From Karstenula rhodostoma CBS 690.94 (Eukaryota; Ascomycota; Dothideomycetes; Pleosporales; Didymosphaeriaceae), in contig MU001494.1 of NCBI GenBank assembly GCA_010093485.1, forward strand, positions 637,786 through 701,785: a stretch of DNA of 64,000 nt, given 5' to 3'. The notes beneath the pieces are model-generated. The model saw only the letters and a program-made list of their open reading frames with translations, was not told the origin of the DNA and made no database searches. Below are positions 44,048-56,834 of the stretch, in pieces (within the stretch, counting starts at the first letter, position 1; every line of letters begins with the position of its first letter). A program made the position numbers and the translations under genes.

Positions 44048-45414
44048 TTATCGCCAAATCTGAAACACCACTCGAGCTGCAACGATCATCCCGAGAAGGA
44101 ACGACACGACAATCGCGATCCATCCAAGTATCGCGAAGACCATGTCAACGCCTTTGTTGAGTCTGATGATGCCATGGACATTGCCCTTTTTCTTCGCGAA
44201 CTGTTTGATTGCGAAAACCACGACAAGAGCCAGCGATCCAAAAAGGACGATGACCCCGCAGAAGTCGTAAAGTAGGAAGTGCAGATCTGCGAGGCGTGTC
44301 TGCATGCTTAATGGTGAAGATGCTAGCGAAAATGGTAGGAATATCGCAGCGAATAGACTAAGAAGCCATAAACTCGTTGATTCCCGGATATTGCGATGTA
44401 GCTCCAGGAACTTGAGCTTTGTCTCCGGTCGGGGGACCAAGTCCTCTGCCTTTGATATGAGATATTTTGAGATGGCTCGAAGCTCCTTGTCCAGCTTTCC
44501 AAATTTTACGGATTGTTCAGACAACGGCGACAGCAATTCCAGAAGTGCTTCTACAGTAAGCACCAAGGACTTGACCTCTATGTGCACACGATCTGCTAGA
44601 CTAGATATCGTCGATATCTTCTCAAGAAGCTTTGTAACAATTGCGGCTCCAACGGTAGCTTGAGTATGGGAAGTAATTTTCGAGAGGTGGAACTCGTATA
44701 GGTCTCGGAAAGTGTCTAGAGTCCGGCATTGCATCTAAACTTGGCTATGGAGTAATCGTAAGACAAACAGTATTGCTTGATTTTCTAGTGCTAAACGACT
44801 TTCGATGGACAAAACCATCGGTCCATGTGCTCCATTGTGTGCACAAAGTCGAGGAGGATATTATGACAGAATTTTGATGCTTCAGCCCATTCGGGCTGCC
44901 ATATTGCTTTCATAGATGCTTCACAGTTGACATATACTAGAAACTGTTAGCTCATGGGTCATAGTACATTTGATAGCTTACGGGTTATGCGGTGACTCGC
45001 ATCCTGAAAAATGCGTGCTCTAGGTAACCACCATTTTAGGTTAAGATCGGGACCAAACTGGGGATTTAACGAGGCTTGGTTAAAGCTCGTCATGTTGAAA
45101 CCCCATGCAGTGCCGTTTTCGTTGTTTCCGTGACATTGGGCTATGATCTCTGCCAACGACGTTGAAGTGGACTTGTTAATCTTGTGCGCCACTGGTTTGA
45201 ACAGATCGATCTTTGTGCCACCCCCTGTAAAGTACTCGACGATAACTCTGATAGTACGAGAAGGCTGAGTAGGTATGGCTCTTAGGATATTATTTAGTGG
45301 TGGCGGTGGCCTAGGATCGATAGGCGGGAACTGCGCGACGACTCGTGGAGGAGTGTCTTGATCGAAGGAAAAATCGACACCGTACAGGAATCCATCCTCT
45401 GCTTGAACTGACAT
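44048..45414 (-). pseudogene. CorA-like membrane protein gene, broken
   Basis: Minus strand, exon 1 45414-44982, a 45-nt intron, then exon 2 from 44936. Exon 1 encodes a soluble N-terminal domain (MSVQAEDGFLYGVDFSFD to QDASHRIT). Exon 2 continues to WFCPSK, where a one-base shift at about 44800-44808 moves the family-like reading to another frame (LALENQAILFVLRLLHSQV). That frame meets TAG at 44735-44737 and goes on with MQCRTLDTFRDLYEFHLSK for 228 more codons. The C-terminal part holds a coiled region and three hydrophobic helices, the first IFLPFSLASSPLSM, in the position of the CorA pore helix but lacking GMN. The layout resembles the CorA-like Mg2+ transporter superfamily of ascomycetes. 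An intron bridging the lesion was considered but gives a poor donor and removes conserved sequence. Confidence 0.6.
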
Positions 45415-46611
45415 CGTTTCGGCGTAAATTCTGAAACGAACTAAAGCTTTTTGCTCAGCTTATATTAACTCGTGCCAACTTTGAGAGCTGCCTTGCTTAC
45501 ATTGGCTCAGCCCCGCAGCCTTCTCGCATTGAAAAGAAACGCATGTTCCCAGGTCATGTTAGGAGCTTTACAGGACCATTTATCAAACCAAGGATTTTTT
45601 TTTTGTTATCCTTATGTGCGTCTGTTTCAGAGTATCGCGGGCACGTGAACGAGTTCTAGAAGCTTTCGTGACGACATGAAGCGTTAGAAACAGAGAAGAG
45701 CTGCACGATCCGGTGAGTATTTGTAGATACGACTGTGAGGCTGTGTACGTATCAGAGGAGCACGCGACCTCACGGGAGCGGCATGCGGGGAAGGTGCAAG
45801 CTGAATGGTGCCGCAGATGGACCATGCTCTTCAGCCCATCGAGAACGTTGTCAAGCCATGAATGAACGGGACTGAAACGAGTATCCCCATGGCCGATGTC
45901 CGTGCTAGAATGACATCCTTTGCTTGACCAAGGCCCTCTCCAACTACACTTGATCCTACGGGCTCTCAATCAGGGCAATGGATAATGCTGGTGTATCTTT
46001 GTGCACACGTCAACATCTGTGACGAGGTGCAGCACATAGCCATAGCCGTAAGCCTAAGAAAGAGATACGAAAATGCGATGCGATCGGATATAGACAATCG
46101 AAGGTTGTGAAGCTGTGCAGCGTTGCCAGCTCCAGTTGGGCTGGTCTACCTTGTAGCGCTGTGCAACCACCAAAAACGGACGGCGCTGAGGATGGTCAAA
46201 GAAGAGGGAAACTGCCCTGTTGGGAAGTTTGGTACTGTTGCTCTGGTCTGCGCGTGAGTCCTCGATGGCATCGCATGCGGAGTAGCATCGAGGTGCTCAT
46301 GCATCTGTTGGTATCCTACGGTCATGATTTATTGCGGCTGGCTGGGCAAGAGCGAGGGAGAGGCGGCGATAGTAGCCCCCGGGTGGTTATCTGCACGTGA
46401 CGACGCTTCTGTCGAGCAGGCACGGCCCTCCAAAAAGTTCCTGCGTCAAAAAGTCGGGTCGCCTCCTATCACCCATCTCATTCCTTCATCGCCAATCGCC
46501 AACCTGCGTGCGGTCCTCTTCTGCAGCAACCCTCCCGCCGTTGTATTGATTTAATCCTGCTTCGTCCTAGATACCCATTGTAATTGAGCGAAGGAGCCCT
46601 CCCTTTTCACC
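45415..46611. other. Intergenic region, no supported gene
   Basis: It lies upstream of both the CorA-like pseudogene and the helicase gene. A run of ten T at about 45595 and short featureless frames are all that is seen. Confidence 0.4.
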
Positions 46612-48707
46612 ATGTTCAACGCCCTGCGAAGGTGTCCCGCATCACTTGCGAGGAACATCTCCACGACCGCACTTTCCTCCAGAGTGCTACGGCCGTCCCT
46701 TCCACGCACCAGCGGCGCAGTGCGGATAGCGGCACCCCGGGTGCCTGCCATTGCGACGGCGACATTCCACCAGAGCGCGACATGGCAGCAGATTGCGGCG
46801 CAAGCTGCCGAGGAGCCGTCGACGGAGCATGAGCCTGTCACACGCTTTGCGGATCTTGCCACGCGAGGGCTGGTGCATCCAAACGTCGTCAACACGCTCA
46901 CCCGGCAGATGAAGCTGGAGGACATGACGGATGTCCAGACGCGGACCATCAACGAGGCCTTGAGCGGCGTCGACGTGTATGTCTACCCCCACCATCCTCC
47001 ATCAGAACGTTGCTAACAGGGTGCAGTATTGCCCAAGCCAAGACAGGTACTGGCAAAACCCTGGGTTTCCTCATCCCCACCGTCCAAAGAATCCTGCGGA
47101 CCGACCCAACGCTTGCCGAGCGCGCCCGCGGCAACAAGCGCGCGCGACCGGATGACATCAGGGCCATCATCATATCACCCACCCGAGAGTTGGCCGAGCA
47201 GATCGCCGTCGAGGCCAAGAAGCTCCTTGCCGGCACGAGCTTGATCGTGCAGACTGCCGTGGGCGGAACCATGAAGAAGGCTATGCTCATGAAGACTCAG
47301 CGCGAAGGTTGCCACATAATGGTTGGTACCCCGGGCCGCTTGAACGACATTCTGTCGGACCCGTACTCTGGCGTCAAGGCCCCCAAACTGGCCGCGCTTG
47401 TCATGGACGAAGCGGATCGCCTTCTCGACCAGGGTTTCACTGTAGAGATTGATCAGATCAAGACACACCTGCCCAGACCCGAGGAAGTGGAGCGACAGAA
47501 CCTCATGTTCTCCGCCACCCTGTCCCGTGAGGTCGTCGAGTTGGTTCGGCGCACCATGAGGCCCGGTTTCCATTTCGCCAAGTGCGTTGACGAGAACGAG
47601 GCGCCTACACATGAGAGGGTACCGCAAAAGCTCGTTCAGGTCCAAGGTTTCGAAAATATTACGCCTGCTCTTTACGAGCTTGTTCTACGAGAGTTTCAGC
47701 AGGGCAAGGAACGCGATGGCCGCCCGTTCAAGGCCATCGTCTATTTCAACTCTACAGCTGAAGTCACGCTCGCTGCCTCTGTCTTCTACAAGCTCTCTGG
47801 TGGATTCAAGCGCGACAAGCCGCTGCATGGTATGCGCTCCTACGAGATCCATTCCAAGCTCTCCCAGGCCCAGCGTACGCGCGCTGCCGACGACTTCCGC
47901 TTCTGCCAGTCCGGTATTCTTCTCTCATCCGATGTCACCGCCAGGGGCATGGATTTTCCCAACGTGACGCACGTCATCCAGATCGGTTTGCCACGCGACC
48001 GTGAGTCGTACATCCACCGTATCGGACGTACTGCCCGTGCCGGCAAGGAGGGTGAAGGATGGCTTTTCATCACACCGTACGACCAAAACGAATACCGGAA
48101 GCGTCTTCGTGGGCTCGACCTCCAGCCCGACAACACTCTTGAAACCGCTCAAGTCGACATGACTGCCCCGTCAGAGATGCCCGCAAATGTGGCAACCCTA
48201 ATCAAGGAAACCGTCGAGGCACATAGCAGAGTTTATCCCGATCAACTGTCCGACGCTTTCCGTGGGTTGTTCGGTAGCTTCCAATGGTACGGTGACAAGC
48301 AAGGCCTTCTCACCGGCGCCAACAGGCTCGCTGAATTTGGCTGGGGCATGGAGCAGCCGCCGCCACCGCCCTCTTCCCTCTTCTCAGGAGGACGAAGGGG
48401 CGGCGGCCGACCGTCGGGTGACCGCGGTGGCTTCGGCGGACGGGGAGGTGGTCGCGAAGGTGGTCGCGAAGGTGGCTTCGGCGGCAGACCGTCGGGCGAC
48501 CGCGGTGGTTTCGGCGGCAGGTCAGGAGGTCGCGACGGCGGCTTCGGTGGCAGGCCAGGCGGGTTCCGCGACGGCGGCGACAGGCCTCCCCGCAGCAACT
48601 TTGGCGGCGACCGAGGCGGCGACCGAGGTGGCGATCGAGGTGGCAGAGGCGGCTTCGGCGGCAGGGGCTCGGACCGCCCGCCCAGGAGAGAGTCTAATTT
48701 CTTCTAG
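46612..48707 (+). CDS. MSS116: Mitochondrial DEAD-box RNA helicase, Mss116-type
   Basis: Exons 46612-46976 and 47027-48707 with a 50-nt intron that splits the codon before the P-loop; 681 aa. ATP-dependent RNA chaperone for mitochondrial intron splicing and translation. The N-terminus (MFNALRRCPASLARNISTTAL) is a presequence. Helicase motifs in order: Q-motif region MTDVQTRTI, I AKTGTGKT, Ia PTRELAEQ, Ib GTPGRL, II DEAD in VMDEADRLLD, III SAT, and VI HRIGRTARAG. The Mss116-type C-terminal extension follows (WYGDKQGLLTGANRLA), then about 110 residues of Arg-Gly-Gly-Phe repeats likely to bind RNA. The RGG tail is encoded by a near-repetitive GGCGGC/CGACCGC sequence at 48390-48690. Confidence 0.9.
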
Positions 48708-49524
48708 ACTGACGACGCCGTTTCCCATTCCTGGGAGTTTTCGACTCTGGATGACTGATCGGATCTAATTTTTCGACTTCCCTTTCATTTCTCTTCAGAC
48801 CTTGTACATTTTTACTCTCATCATGTACTATATCGGGATATACCCTCGCTCGCCCCCGTCACCTATCTGTTGGCGGGAGCAGAGCATGGATCATGGAAGG
48901 TCGATGTGTGCGTGGGTGTGGTTTCCGTTTGCATCAAAGACGGGGCCTGGCGTTTTCCCTTCCACATGATGGGCATGGGCTGTACAACGTTGCGTTTGCG
49001 TTTTGTTCTTCATCTCTCCAATCAAATGACTACTGCGGGGCGTATGGGATAGATGGGCTTTGCACCCGTGGGAAGGGAAAAAGAAACATGTAGGTTTATG
49101 TAATGTAAGACGAACGAAAAGAAGAAGTCAACTCTAGCTCACGTGTCTGCTCGTTCCATGAGTGGTGATTGGTGATGATGCGTCTAGATTCAATGTTGTA
49201 CGTGTGTGTGTCTAATCAGCAACGCCGCGCTATGCACGCTAGACTCAAGATATGCCAGACAAAAAACCAGAATGCTTCGTTGCGCCCATATCCGAGGCCG
49301 AACCAGCCGGGTCTGGGCGTTGTCATGTCATGGTGGGTATAAACGCCAAAGTAAACATAAAACAACCAACTTTTTCAGACACGCCAGCGCCAGCAACCTG
49401 TGCCATGACTACGATGATGGTGTATTTTCAGCCTCCCTCCCATCCATTTCCCCGGCCCAGAACTGTCAAGTTGCTGGGGCTCCAGAGGACTTGTTTTATG
49501 TCGCCGTGCACCGTAGACACCCTT
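48708..49524. other. Convergent 3' flanks
   Basis: The helicase and histidine-kinase genes converge here. No other gene is supported. Confidence 0.45.
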
Positions 49525-52500
49525 TCAAACCGAGCTCTTACTCCGCTTATGATCGCCTCCCTCGGCCTTTCGAACCGATAAGTGGCCGTGATCCTCTTCC
49601 CTAGCCTCGACTTGAGACCCCAAGCCCTTGGCCTTGTCCTCGCTCTTCTCGCCCCTCCCATTCTCCTTGATCGTCGCGCCCTCCTCGCTCGTGACAACGC
49701 CTTTGAGCACGACTTCCAGGTCCGCCAAGCGCACCGGCTTAATTAAGAACAGATTGACTCCGCTCGCATGAGCCTCTTGTTGCGCCTCCGAGCTTGCCAG
49801 CCCTGTTAGTGCGATGATGGTGACCGGCGGAAGGGAGTTGTCTCGCTCATAAGCGCGAATCTGGCGCGTGGCTTCGAGACCGTCCATTTCGGGCATGTTG
49901 ATGTCCATAAGGATGACGTCCACGCGGGACAGATTAGGTGCGGCGACCTCGAGAGTGGAGGTCTTGTATGTTTCCAAGGCCTCGAGGCCGTTCTTGGCAA
50001 GCACATGGCGATGACGGAGCTTCTCCACGAAGCTGCGTAGAAGACGCAGGTTGATTGGGTTATCATCGACCGCGAGGCAGTTGAGCACGTTAGAGGGAAT
50101 GTTTACAGTGCTAATTTGGCTGTGGTTGACGGAGCGTATCTCAGGAGCACTGATCGCTGACTTGACATGCGGACGGGGCAGACTGAGGCATGATGATATG
50201 GACTTTGTGGGCCTTCGTGGGGCGGCGTTTTCCTTGAGGAGCAGCTGCGACACCCCGGATAGAGAGGTATCGTCAGTTTCTGTTGCCTCGACCATGAGGC
50301 GGTTTGCCTGTCGATCAAGACATGACACAAGGGCCTTTGCAAGCTTGTGTGGACCGCACGGTTGCGCTATGCATTCGAAGATCAAACCCGGCACAGTAAT
50401 CGCAGTCGTCGATTGAGCCAAAGCGGCGGCCCGACAGAGCACAATAACTGGTGCGAGAGGAACAGCATCCGGGACCGTGCTGAATTGTGCTCGTAGATCT
50501 CGCGCTCCAGATTCGGTCGCCATGATCAGGGCCGGTGCATTGGCAGCAACAGAATCCCAAGCATCCAGGCCAAACCAGTCTTTACACATTTCTTTGAGTG
50601 CCTTCTCCCCAATTACTGAAGCATTCTTGTTTTTCAGACTCGTGACTTCCACCTGATCATCGTTATCGAAACCCACAAACTGTACGACCTTGCCAGTCGT
50701 CCGCTTGCACACATTCGAGATCTCCTGGGCAGTGTTCAAAGCGGATACCGTGGGAGATAGAGATGATTGCTTCAGTGGACAACTGACGATAAACTTCGTC
50801 CCTCGACCTTGCTCACTGCGGACCTCGACGTCTCCACCCAATAGTTCCACTAGCTGCTTGACGATGCTGAGTCCAAGTCCAGTTCCTTGGCTGAGAGGGT
50901 TCTCCTGGGCGAACGAGTGGAACAGTCTGTTGTTGATGTAATCTTCAGACATGCCGATGCCGGAGTCAGTAATAGTGAGCTTCAGCTCTACGCTATCGTC
51001 GGATGCATCAGCGCTCGGTATTACCTGAAGTTTTACCTTGATGAATCCAGCAGGCGTGTACTTGAGTGCGTTACCGAACAGATTCATGACAATGCGTCGC
51101 CAAGCGCCCGGCTGGGTACGGAAAACGTAGCTATCCCACTTGTTGATATCGACAATCACAGACACAGGCGGTGGGTCGTATTTTCGTGGTCCTTGGTCAA
51201 GGCTGTCGAAGTTGTTCTTACTGAAGTTAAACCCTGCGAATACAGTCTCGAGCACTTCTTCAATCAGCACGCTGATATCGAAATCGGATATGATGGTCAT
51301 GATATCGTTCGTATGCCCCTGACCGGGCGTTATCACGTGCTTTGCACTCTTCGCCCGACGCTTGGGACGTTTTTTGGAGGCCCCTCGTGTGAGGTTGTTG
51401 ATCTTTGCGTAGTCAAGAACCTGGATCGATATTAGTGTTGCTCACCATTTCTTCATCCATCACCATTCTCTTACATGATTGATAGTCTCCAGAAGAGTCT
51501 TGCCGCAGTTCTCGATTGTCTGGATGTGCGACTGTTGCTGAGTATCTATCGAGGTGTCCTTCAACAGATCGGTCATGCCTAAGATTCCGTGTAATGGTGA
51601 GCGCAACTCGTGGCTGATTGAGGAAATGAAATCTGCTTTCGCAGAGTCGGCAAGCCTAGTGTCCAGCCGAGCCACCTCTGCCATTACGCTGTTACTAAAT
51701 GCAGAAAGATAACTGAGCTCTTGCTCGTTGGTGAAAACACGCATAGGATCCGAACTCCAAATGATAAGAGATGAAAACCACCGGTCACGATGTGCATCCC
51801 ACAGCGGGTATATTATCAGGCTCCGAGCTCGCGGAAAGACCTCTCGAAGTGCCTGTTCATCATCGGCCGACCTGACTGAGTCGGATCTCCGAAAAACCGG
51901 TAGGTCTGGGTCGTTTCCTAAAACGGAGTCTGCCTGCGCTGTTGGAGAGTATTCGTCATCAAAATTGAAAATCTGGCCGTGGGTGTAGTTGCGAAGAAGA
52001 TGCTTAAGAACGCTCTCAGTCATGAAGATCTGACTGGATGGTGACGATGGATTCTGTGAGCCCTTGAAAGGCGCGGCGCCAAGTACCACGCATGGTTTAT
52101 CTGGCTCGGGTGGTTGCTCGGAAGCGAAATCGTCATCAACAAGTCCACCAAAGGTACTGACTTTAGCATCGAAGAACACTGCGCCCTCGGCTTCGACAGC
52201 CTCAACGATCATCTGTGCAGCTCGTTCAAAGATGGCCTTTGTATCCGGTGCCACTGCATCGGGTTTTCCATTGCCAGTGGCAGACGCCATTTTAGACAAG
52301 ACCTCGGGCTTCACAGGGTCCAAGATCTCCGAGGCAGGCGTAACGACAGCGCTGCTAGCAGCCACACTAGATAAAGATGTTTGGCCCGGGCTGTTCACAC
52401 TTGGGACACTTGAATCGGCGCTATTGTTCCTGGCCAACACTCCAGGCTGGGTGGTGATTGTAGTCGGCGACACAGCGCTGACGGTCGGGCGGCGTTGACG

Positions 52501-53471
52501 TTGAAAGGCCATGTTATCTGACGGGGATGCGGTCGTTTCGGCCTCTTCCCACCAATCTTCGATGGATGATTTGCCATCGGCAAAGGAGCCCAAGCTCTTG
52601 ACCATGACTCCGCCTCTCTTGTGATCTTCAGCAGCCCGAGAGGTCTCCAAATGGCGCATGATAGTGTCTGCCATGTCCTTCATGAATCTCATCTCAAAGT
52701 GGGAGAGACCATTGCGTGGTTTGTCATCTAGAACGCAGTAGGTGCCAATGTTGTGGCCGCTCGGACTGCGGATGGGAACGCCTGCGTAGAAGCGCGAATA
52801 TGGTGCGCCAGTCACAAAGCGATAACTCTTGGAGCGCTCATCTAACGTTAGGTCGTTGATGACCAAAGAGGGATGGCGGGCATAGTGGTCAAACGGAGGA
52901 GAATGGCCCCAAGGCAACTTGACGGTATAGTGGCAGATGCTCTTATCCTTTGGAAAGATGGAGGTACCGAACGCCAGGTGATCGTCCTCACGTTCGAATT
53001 GTCCGGTGGTTAGACATGCGGTCCGCGTAGCTTCGGCGAGAATGAAGCAATTCCGTCGGTCGAAAAATGATATCAAACAGCGGCGGCAGTTCAGACGCAG
53101 GGCACCCACTTGGGCGAAAGCGGCGAGTGCTGTGTCGTCGGAGGGCTTACGCTGGGGTTGCAATGGCACCGGGAGGCTTTGTGTTTGGAGGGGCGCAAGG
53201 ACGGGGGTTTCCTCGGACGAGCCATGTTCCTGGGGGCGCTGGACGCTGTGGTAGTATCTGCGAAGCGCTCAGCGGAGTGCAACACATGGGGTGCGAAGAC
53301 TGTGTCTCGTGGCAGAGGGGCGACAGGAAACTGGCTGAGCCAACTTCACGGTAGGCTGCTCAAGAAGACTTACCTGTAGAACTCGCGCTCCTTGGTCCTG
53401 TCGGCCTCGTCCATGGGATCGCGAGGTTTCTGCGAAGGCGCAGGGGCAGGGGCAGGGGCGCGGTCGACCAT
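49525..53471 (-). CDS. Hybrid histidine kinase with GAF domain
   Basis: Three exons: 53471-53374, 53257-51475 and 51420-49525; introns of 116 and 54 nt; 3777 nt, 1258 aa. Two-component phosphorelay sensor. The order is a Pro-rich N-terminus, a GAF domain (about residues 80-260, with CHYTVKLPWG and FYAGVPIRSPSGHNIGTYCVLDD), a Ser/Thr-rich linker, a second ligand-binding-like region, and HisKA with FISSISHELRSPLHG (phospho-acceptor His582). HATPase follows (NLFGNALKYTP, DSGIGMS, GTGLGLSIVKQL), then a receiver with LAVDDNPINLRLL, LMDINMPEMDG (Asp1133) and IKPVRLADLE. No membrane segment or phytochrome signature is visible, so it is probably cytosolic; output is expected through Ypd1 to Ssk1/Skn7. 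The gene is divergent from QNS1. Confidence 0.9.
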
Positions 53472-54491
53472 GACGGCCTACAGTACTTACAGCGCACGGT
53501 CGCAGCCGATGACGAAGAGAATGGGCATGCTACGAGTACGCTGGCTACCAGGACGCAGGTGGGCGGCGGTGGCGGCGACGGCAGCGGCAGTGGTTGCGGT
53601 TGCGGTTGCCGGTGATCAGCGACGCAGGCTTTCTGGCTATGGGGTTCCAGAAGACGCTGGCGGGCGATTGCAACCAGGATGGCAGGGTCGAGGCGCGAAA
53701 GAGGGCGAGAGCAGCAGCGCTCTTTCCTCGGACGGTATGATGTCACGCGGCTGGGGAAAAGAGGAAGGCGCGGTCCGTGTCGGAGATCTGCGACGGCAGG
53801 CACAATGCCGTGTGCTCCTCGGAGTATCTGCCTTCGAGTATCTACCGTGAACCGTGTGAGGAATCAGACTTCTCGCGCTCCCGCTGGAAACGGACAGCGC
53901 AGCCTCGCCGCCCCGCCCTGATTTGTCGCCGCTGTCACTGGCGGCCATGGCGCTCACTAAAAGCAGGGTCCACGCCCTGGAACACGCGGGGGAGGCTCAG
54001 CCTGAGCATCGCGAGCAGAATCATTGTCGCCAGACGTGGGCCATGGTGATGGCAGCGTGTGCCGTCCAAACTGCAGCGCAACCGAACACGCAAGCACCAC
54101 AAACACGCTGAAACTCCAGGGACGCTCTGCAACGCGCGGCCATTGCGCGCTTTCGGTTCAGCTAGCCGAGACCTCGCGTCGGCATCCCAGCGGCCCGTCA
54201 CATTCATCACGTGCATATCCATCACGTGCATATCCATCACGTGAATATTCATCACGTGCAGGGCTAGTGCTGCGAGTGGGCCCGAACAGAAACAGCCCCC
54301 GAAGTCGCGGCCACTACCGAGCTTGGACTCATACCCAGTATCAGCGCCCAACTGCTTACCTTTGGTACTTTCATCCCCAGTGCATACGACATCTGCCACG
54401 CAGGAGCTTTGCACACGCTTGGCATTGCATCTTATCGCCTATCGTCACTGCACAGTGATACAACGACCGCTACTCCACCCCAACATTCAAC
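53472..54491. promoter_or_regulatory. Divergent promoter region between histidine kinase and QNS1
   Basis: No gene is supported in this kilobase. It is GC-rich near the kinase start. At 54208-54258 it carries four evenly spaced CACGTG palindromes, about 235 bp upstream of the QNS1 ATG. CACGTG is the core site of several fungal bHLH factors. Confidence 0.5.
54208..54258. repeat. Four CACGTG boxes with 15-bp period
   Basis: CACGTG occurs at 54208, 54223, 54238 and 54253 inside a tandem 15-bp unit (ATCACGTGCATATCC). The third-to-fourth spacer differs slightly (GAATATTCAT) while the hexamers stay perfect. Conservation of the hexamer in a drifting repeat suggests, but does not prove, a binding-site array. 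Confidence 0.85.
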
Positions 54492-56834
54492 ATGGGGAGG
54501 TTGATGCATGTTGCAACATGCGCTCTCAGTACGCCGCCCCAGTGTACCCCAGACATGTTTTTTTTTTGTGCTGACCGCCTGTTCAGATCAATGGGCCCTT
54601 GATTTCAATGGCAACAGAGACCGCATAGTAGAGTCCATCCGGATCGCAAAGAGCAAGGTAAGCAGTGTCAACACACCCCAAGGATCGCGTCAGTAACCTC
54701 ATCCCAGGGAGCAAAACTTCGCGTTGGACCCGAGCTGGAAATCAGTGGTTATGTAAGTTTCTTCACATGTGACTCAATTGTAGCAAACCACTGGAAGAAA
54801 CTATCACGTCTGCGAAAATACCAGTCCCGCTAACCGTGTCAGGGTTGCCTCGACCACTTCCTCGAGGGCGAGGTTTATGAGAGTTCAATAGCCATGCTCC
54901 AACAAATCCTGCAAGACGAGTCCCTCCACGACATCATCATCGATCTTGGCATGCCCATCCTCCACCGCGGCAACCGCTACAACTGCCGCGTAGTCATACT
55001 CAATTCCAAAATCCTCCTGATCCGACCCAAGATGCACCTCGCCAATGACGGCAACTATCGCGAGATGCGGTACTTTATTCCTTGGAAGAAGCCCCTAAAG
55101 GTGGAAGAGTTCGTTTTGCCTGATGAAATCGCTGCCATCCAGGGGGCCCGGAAAGTCTTCATCGGGGACGCGGTGCTAAGTACAAACGATGCTTGCATTG
55201 GCGTCGAGAGTTGCGAGGAGCTGTTCGTGCCCGAAAGCCCGCATATTAATATGGGTCTCAACGGTGTTGATATCATCACCAACTCGTCTGGTTCGCATCA
55301 TGAGCTGCGCAAGCTGGAGACCCGCATCGCTTTGATCCTGGAAGCTACGCGCAAGAACGGTGGCGTGTATCTGTATAGCAACCAAAAAGGCTGTGATGGC
55401 GACCGTCTTTATTACGATGGCTGTGCCATGGTTATTGTCAATGGGCAGATCGTCAACCAGGGAAGTCAGTTCAGCACGACTGACGTGGAGGTTGTGACTG
55501 CTATCGTGGACATTGAGGAAGTCAACTCATACCGCACCAGTCCGGCGAGAGGCGCTCAAAGCCAGTCAGCTCCGGAATACAAACGCATAGACGTCGATTT
55601 TTCTCTCGGACAAGGCGAGACTGATCTCGATTTAGACGTATTTCCCAACAAGGCCCAGCCGCTGCGAGTCCACGCACCAGAAGAGGAGATCGCTCTCGGC
55701 CCGGCGTGCTGGCTATGGGACTACCTGCGTCGGTCCAAATCAGCAGGTTTCTTCATCCCATTGTCCGGTGGCATAGACAGCTGCTCCACGGCAACACTCG
55801 TCTTCTCCATGTGCCGCATAGTATATGCTGCTCTCAAAGAAGGAAATGAACAAGTCATTGCAGACGTCAAGCGTATCTGTGGCCCCTACCACCATGACGA
55901 CAACTGGCTACCGAGCTCCGCAAAAGACCTCTGCAACTCTATCCTCCACACAGCCTACATGGGCATGGCCAGCCAGTCGTCCGCCGAGACACGCTCCCGC
56001 GCCGAGCGTCTCGCCAAAGACATCGGCGCATATCATACAGACCTAAACATCGACCTAGCCTTCGACGCGCAACGCCAAATCTTTACGCAGGCCACCGGCT
56101 TCGAACCCAAGTTCAAAGTCCACGGCGGTACCCAGACCGAGAACCTGGCTTTACAGAACATACAAGCCCGTCAGCGCATGGTAACCGCCTATATGCTCGC
56201 CCAGCTGCTCCCAACCGTACGCCAGCGTAATAACGGCGGTGGGCTCCTCGTCCTTGGCAGCGGCAACGTCGACGAGTGTCTCCGCGGTTACCTCACTAAG
56301 TACGACTGCTCTTCCGCAGACATCAACCCCATCGGCTCCATCTCCAAAACCGACCTCAAGCGCTTCGTGCGCTGGGCCGCCAACTCCTTCGACCTCCCCA
56401 TCCTCGACGAGTTCGTCGACGCAACCCCCACCGCCGAGCTCGAGCCCATCACCGCAGACTACGTGCAGTCGGACGAAGCAGACATGGGCATGACGTACGC
56501 AGAGCTCTCCGACTTCGGCCGCCTGCGCAAAGAGAAGAAGGCCGGTCCGTACACCATGTTCTGCCGTCTTGTGCATGACTGGAAGGATCGCGCGAGCCCG
56601 AGGGAGGTCGCGGATAAGGTGAAGCGGTTCCACCACTTTTACGCGATCAACAGGCACAAGATGACCACTATGACGCCGTCGTACCATGCCGAGGCGTATA
56701 GTCCGGATGACAATCGGTTTGATCTAAGGCCGTTCCTCTACCCGTCGTTCTGGGAATCGTATTCGTTCAAGAAGATCGATGAGAGGGTGGCGTTGCTGGA
56801 GAAGAGAGCGAAGGAGAGTGGAAAGAGCCAGTAG
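54492..56834 (+). CDS. QNS1: Glutamine-dependent NAD+ synthetase
   Basis: Last step of NAD synthesis: amidates nicotinic acid adenine dinucleotide using glutamine and ATP. Four exons: 54492-54528, 54587-54657, 54708-54752 and 54843-56834; introns of 58, 50 and 90 nt; 2145 nt, 714 aa, equal to yeast Qns1. The N-terminal nitrilase-type glutaminase has its Glu-Lys-Cys triad at Glu45, Lys114 and Cys175. The C-terminal synthetase has the ATP PP-loop PLSGGIDS, then HGGTQTENLALQNIQAR, GSGNVDECLRGYLTKYDCSSADINPIG, and the C-terminal FYAINRHKMTTMTPSYHAEAYSPDDNRFDLRPFLYP region. The short 5' exons are easily missed; they supply Glu45. Confidence 0.95.

Noticed and set aside
44735..44808. Intron spanning the CorA-like lesions
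   Set aside because: The donor (GTCGTT) is poor, the acceptor would need to be TTTAG at the TAG itself, and splicing would delete the family-like LALENQAILFVLRLLHSQV stretch.
48242..48728. Proline- or alanine-rich open frames over the helicase RGG tail
   Set aside because: They are complements and frame shifts of GGC/CGC-rich RGG codons.
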